Assembly: GCA_001781025.1 (NCBI GenBank)
Contig: MFJZ01000069.1
Span: forward strand, 16,776 to 26,396
DNA length: 9,621 bases
Direction of reading: 5' to 3'
DNA from: Candidatus Gottesmanbacteria bacterium RIFCSPLOWO2_01_FULL_49_10
GTDB lineage: Bacteria; Patescibacteriota; Microgenomatia; UBA10105; UBA927
How positions within the stretch are numbered: position 1 is the stretch's first letter; each line of letters opens with the position of its first letter. Positions 6,886 to 9,621 of this stretch are shown here, piece after piece. The notes beneath the pieces were generated by a model. The model saw nothing but the letters and a program-made list of their open reading frames with translations. It was not told where the DNA came from and did not search any database. The translations under genes were made by a program, and so were the position numbers.

Positions 6886-9199
6886 CGGCTATCGTAATAT
6901 TCCGAGCATTTGAAGGAATTTTATCTTTCCACAGTGACCTTGTAATACGAATCGATATACCACCAACGCCGGTCACCCCTTTCGCATAATCAACCGCCCC
7001 AGGTACGCGTTTACCGACAAGAGCTTTTTTGATAACCGGCATATCAAGGGTCGGCAGCGCAATCCCTCGATACGAAACCACAGCGCCGATCGACCCATCT
7101 TTTTTTACCTGAATATTGGAAGCAGTTACCCCTCCAGATTTCTCACTCAATACATAGCCCGTCGGGACCTTCGTACCAATAAGCTCTTGAAAAAGCTGAC
7201 CGACGTCTGTATCGTTATACGAAATACCAGAAACATTCACGGTAAGTTTTCCATGAAGCTCTGTTGCTTCTTGATCTAACTCTTGACTGAATTGCTTCTC
7301 GGTAACCGTCGTTTTAATCGTGTCGTCAATAAGCCGTTCGCTCCCGCTTACGCTTCCGGCAAGTTCTGTTTTGGCTTTTATGACCAGGTCCTCCGTCAAA
7401 GATTTCACCAGCGCGTCGTAGTCTGCACGGGATACGACCGTCACCTGTTTACTTGTGCCTCCGGTGAGAGGCTGATCATTTCTCGCAACCGCAAGGGCAG
7501 TACCCGTATCTTTAAACGCAAATTCTGTGCCTGCCGGGAGGTTACTTTGACTTCCTATCTGAAACGCGGTGACGGCAACCGGTGCTTTCCCAAATGTAAT
7601 CGACCCAATGCTCTCGCTCGCCGACGCAACTGAGACATCGGTATCAAGAGTAAACTGAAGCGATCCGACAGTAAGGATCGTACCCTTCTTAAACGTTTTA
7701 CTCGACAGCGACTTGTTATAAATGACTGCAGTTCCCTTGGAGGGATCACCAATTGCCTTCTTTCCGGATACCGCGATTGTTTTCTCGCCGCTGACAGATC
7801 GCTCCTGCTTTTTCCCAGGGATAGTCTTCGACTGAGAATCAACGACAGTCGCGGTCGGACTAATCGCAACAGTCCCGGCTTCCTGTATTGAATACGGCAC
7901 CTCGTAAAGAATGATTGTTGCGTGAGGAAAAAACCACACCAACGAAAAAGCAACAATACCACACAGGAGTACTAGTCCTATAAGCGGAAGAGCCAATCGA
8001 GGAAAACCCCCAGATAAAAAGATAGGCACAGCAGCGGGAACGCGCATAGCGCGAAAAAAAGACGCTAATTGGTTTCGTATGATAAATCGTGGCTGCTTCT
8101 TACCGAGAGGGTTCTCTTCGGGGGTGTGATGTTGGCCGCGATCGGATATCTCTTCGGTTGTCCCAATGGTTTCTTTCTCTTCGGATTCTTCTAACACATC
8201 GACATCTCTTTTAAATCCGAGGGACTCCGGTTCAACCAGCGCGATGTTTTCATCAATCTCTTCGGTGATAAACGATTCGCGAGGTTGTATACCCTCCTTC
8301 TGTCCTTGCGTATCTTCTACCGGTATTTCCTCACTGGTCACCCCTTGGTCTTTATGGACGCTCCGTGCCGTCTCCCCTCCTTCTCCCACATCACTCTGTG
8401 ACTGCTCTTCTGGTTCATCTTGTATGGTCATGGCAAGCTCACTTGCCCCCGCAAGGGATACTGCAGTTCCCAACAGGTGTGTCGGTAAAATGTCTATTTT
8501 GGGGTAATGCAGAAAATTTGCGCGCGTGGGCCATGGGTGCTTGAGAAGCTCTTGCTTGACTGTTTCAAGCGATTTCCCGTCAAATCCCCACAGGAGTATT
8601 CGTGACGGCAAAACCTCAAGCTCCTTAAAGCTCTTGAGAACTACTTCAAGGTTGACTGCGATATTTTCTTTCTCAATAGTTTTTTGTCCTTGGTTGTTCC
8701 CAACTTTATAGAGTACGACTGATGCAGTCGGCTCAGAGACGCCGACCAGTATGACACTGGGGGGCACTCCTTCATCCACCTTCAACATATGAAGAATTGC
8801 CTGATGGAGGGGAACAAATCCTATGGGCGTCAGCTCAAGCTCTTCGGTAAGCTTTTTCGCTTTTGGCCGTATGGAGGCGTCAATATCATCCGAGCTTGAC
8901 AAGTAGTGCGACGGAAACCCTAACACGACTTTTTCGATGACGTCTGCTTGTTCTTGTTGTGCCACGACTGCGATCGCCCGGTCGCATGATTCTCCTCGAG
9001 ATTCCCAGCTATCCTCAACAACCGCCTCAGTGGAGACGTGACCAACGCGTGCTTTGCCGCTCTTCTCAATATCCCATAGCGCTGCCTGTACAAAACGAAC
9101 ATCCAGGAGAAGCGAGAGGAACATCTCCTTTTTTTCAGGTTTTCGATTGAGGAACTGCTGAAATACCTCGGGCAGCTTCATATGGGGCAACGGTTGCAT
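6869..9199 (-). CDS. Membrane protein: actin-like N-terminal domain, TM helix, baseplate-J-like outer domain
   Basis: This is a 776-residue protein. Residues about 26-256 resemble an ASKHA/actin-like fold of the PilM/FtsA kind: a LLLDVRFVQAALW strand pair, VILVGVSEPTASVVLY (149-164), RILLWGFDG (200-208) and GTAVSLAGA (244-252). The usual phosphate motifs (DxGxxxxK, DxGxxxT) are eroded, so ATP binding is doubtful. A long acidic linker (about 259-365, many Glu/Asp/Gln) is followed by basic residues and a TM helix (about 401-424). The rest, about 425-776, is a Ser/Thr/Gly/Val-rich beta domain with KGTAVIYNKS (488-497) and GTILTVGSLQFT (506-517), of the type often labelled baseplate J-like in Patescibacteria. 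By the positive-inside rule the actin-like half is cytoplasmic and the beta half outside. Start choice is uncertain: ATG 9199 overlaps alaS by 65 nt, ATG 9181 by 47 nt, and ATG 9124 avoids overlap but has GGAG touching the start codon. Function unknown; probably envelope. Confidence 0.85.
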   Translation of the reverse strand: MQPLPHMKLPEVFQQFLNRKPEKKEMFLSLLLDVRFVQAALWDIEKSGKARVGHVSTEAVVEDSWESRGESCDRAIAVVAQQEQADVIEKVVLGFPSHYLSSSDDIDASIRPKAKKLTEELELTPIGFVPLHQAILHMLKVDEGVPPSVILVGVSEPTASVVLYKVGNNQGQKTIEKENIAVNLEVVLKSFKELEVLPSRILLWGFDGKSLETVKQELLKHPWPTRANFLHYPKIDILPTHLLGTAVSLAGASELAMTIQDEPEEQSQSDVGEGGETARSVHKDQGVTSEEIPVEDTQGQKEGIQPRESFITEEIDENIALVEPESLGFKRDVDVLEESEEKETIGTTEEISDRGQHHTPEENPLGKKQPRFIIRNQLASFFRAMRVPAAVPIFLSGGFPRLALPLIGLVLLCGIVAFSLVWFFPHATIILYEVPYSIQEAGTVAISPTATVVDSQSKTIPGKKQERSVSGEKTIAVSGKKAIGDPSKGTAVIYNKSLSSKTFKKGTILTVGSLQFTLDTDVSVASASESIGSITFGKAPVAVTAFQIGSQSNLPAGTEFAFKDTGTALAVARNDQPLTGGTSKQVTVVSRADYDALVKSLTEDLVIKAKTELAGSVSGSERLIDDTIKTTVTEKQFSQELDQEATELHGKLTVNVSGISYNDTDVGQLFQELIGTKVPTGYVLSEKSGGVTASNIQVKKDGSIGAVVSYRGIALPTLDMPVIKKALVGKRVPGAVDYAKGVTGVGGISIRITRSLWKDKIPSNARNITIAAELLE

Positions 9200-9621
9200 A
9201 GATACGCCGCACTCCGGCGCCTGCTGACTCTTCTTTAACTATTGTAAAGTGACCCAAGCTCCCTGTAAAGGATACGTGGGGCCCACCGCAGATCTCCCGA
9301 CTAAACGCACCCATAGAGTAAACGTTTACTTTCTCGCCATAGCGCTCACCGAAAAATGCCAGTGCGCCGCTTTTGAGCGCCTCTTGGGTATCCATACTAG
9401 CCAAGGATACAGGAAGGTTTTCTTTGATTTTCTCATTCACTAATCCTTCTACTCCCTCTAATTCCTCTTTCGTAAGTTTAGTGGGGTGCGAAAAATCAAA
9501 TCTCAGCCGCTCGGCAGTGATATTACTGCCCTTCTGCTGCACGTGATCTCCAAGTATCGTGCGGAGTGCCGCATGAAGAAGATGCGTCACGGAATGGAGT
9601 TTGGTCGTTTCTTCGCTTCTA
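9135..9621 (-). CDS. alaS: Alanyl-tRNA synthetase, C-terminal part (5' end off window), lacking C-Ala domain
   Basis: This is the last 162 or so residues of AlaRS, entering from the right edge. The visible part is the editing domain: KLHSVTHLLHAAL supplies the HxxxH zinc/editing motif (codons 9596-9582), followed by VQQKGSNI, RLRFDFSH, LVNEKI and SREICGGPHV, where Cys and His (CxxxH, 9290-9276) complete the metal site. AlaRS charges tRNA-Ala and clears mischarged Ser/Gly-tRNA-Ala. The protein ends 22 residues after GVRRI, so the C-terminal DHHA1/C-Ala domain of typical bacterial AlaRS is missing. The consensus CGGTH is CGGPH here. Its 3' end overlaps the next gene's longest start by 65 nt. 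Identification is secure from several motifs in order; the upstream aminoacylation domain lies outside the window. Confidence 0.96.
   Translation of the reverse strand, partial: RSEETTKLHSVTHLLHAALRTILGDHVQQKGSNITAERLRFDFSHPTKLTKEELEGVEGLVNEKIKENLPVSLASMDTQEALKSGALAFFGERYGEKVNVYSMGAFSREICGGPHVSFTGSLGHFTIVKEESAGAGVRRIYATVAPYEAARGISAVPQSKT

Noticed and set aside
1..9621. Alternative genetic code (TGA as glycine)
   Set aside because: TGA ends mltG, alaS and the baseplate-J-like gene exactly at gene junctions, and no in-frame TGA occurs in the conserved genes.

Overview
The window looks like a chromosomal segment of a Patescibacteria/CPR-type bacterium. This rests on gene content: an archaeal-type AMP phosphorylase, a large membrane protein with an actin-like N-terminal half and a baseplate-J-like outer half, a sortase, an unusually short alanyl-tRNA synthetase, and almost no Shine-Dalgarno sequences. 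TGA terminates several genes, so the code is standard and not the TGA=Gly code of Gracilibacteria/Absconditabacteria. No taxon below phylum level can be named from the sequence alone.

Layout, reading the minus strand from the right edge: the 3' part of alaS (9621-9135), a 776-residue actin-like/baseplate-J-like membrane protein (9199-6869), a sortase (6849-6004), AMP phosphorylase (6004-4718), an 85-nt AT-rich gap holding a heptanucleotide inverted-repeat array, a 63-residue putative zinc-ribbon protein (4632-4441) and the transglycosylase mltG (4454-3474). Junctions are overlaps or gaps under 20 nt except the 85-nt gap, so this is probably one or two operons. A phosphodiester glycosidase-like gene on the plus strand (2659-3459) converges on mltG. 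It is divergent from a large pyruvate,phosphate dikinase-like gene (2543-1, minus) that runs off the left edge. The 115-bp divergent region (2544-2658) carries candidate promoters for both genes and a small palindrome.

Functionally the window mixes translation (alaS), nucleotide salvage feeding central carbon metabolism (AMP phosphorylase), PEP/pyruvate-type phosphotransfer (PPDK-like) and cell-envelope construction (MltG, sortase, actin-like/baseplate-J-like protein, phosphodiester glycosidase). The most unusual points are these: the PPDK-like protein has its ATP-grasp and phosphohistidine domains, but at least 317 residues of unrecognised sequence stand where the PEP/pyruvate TIM barrel should be; AlaRS stops just after the editing domain and carries CGGPH instead of CGGTH; the actin-like domain has eroded nucleotide motifs and is fused across a membrane to a large outer domain; and there are structured repeats at 4638-4699 and 6852-6885.

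No tRNA, rRNA, CRISPR array, insertion sequence or phage integration signature was seen. The only non-coding stretches are the short intergenic regions described below; none exceeds 300 bases.
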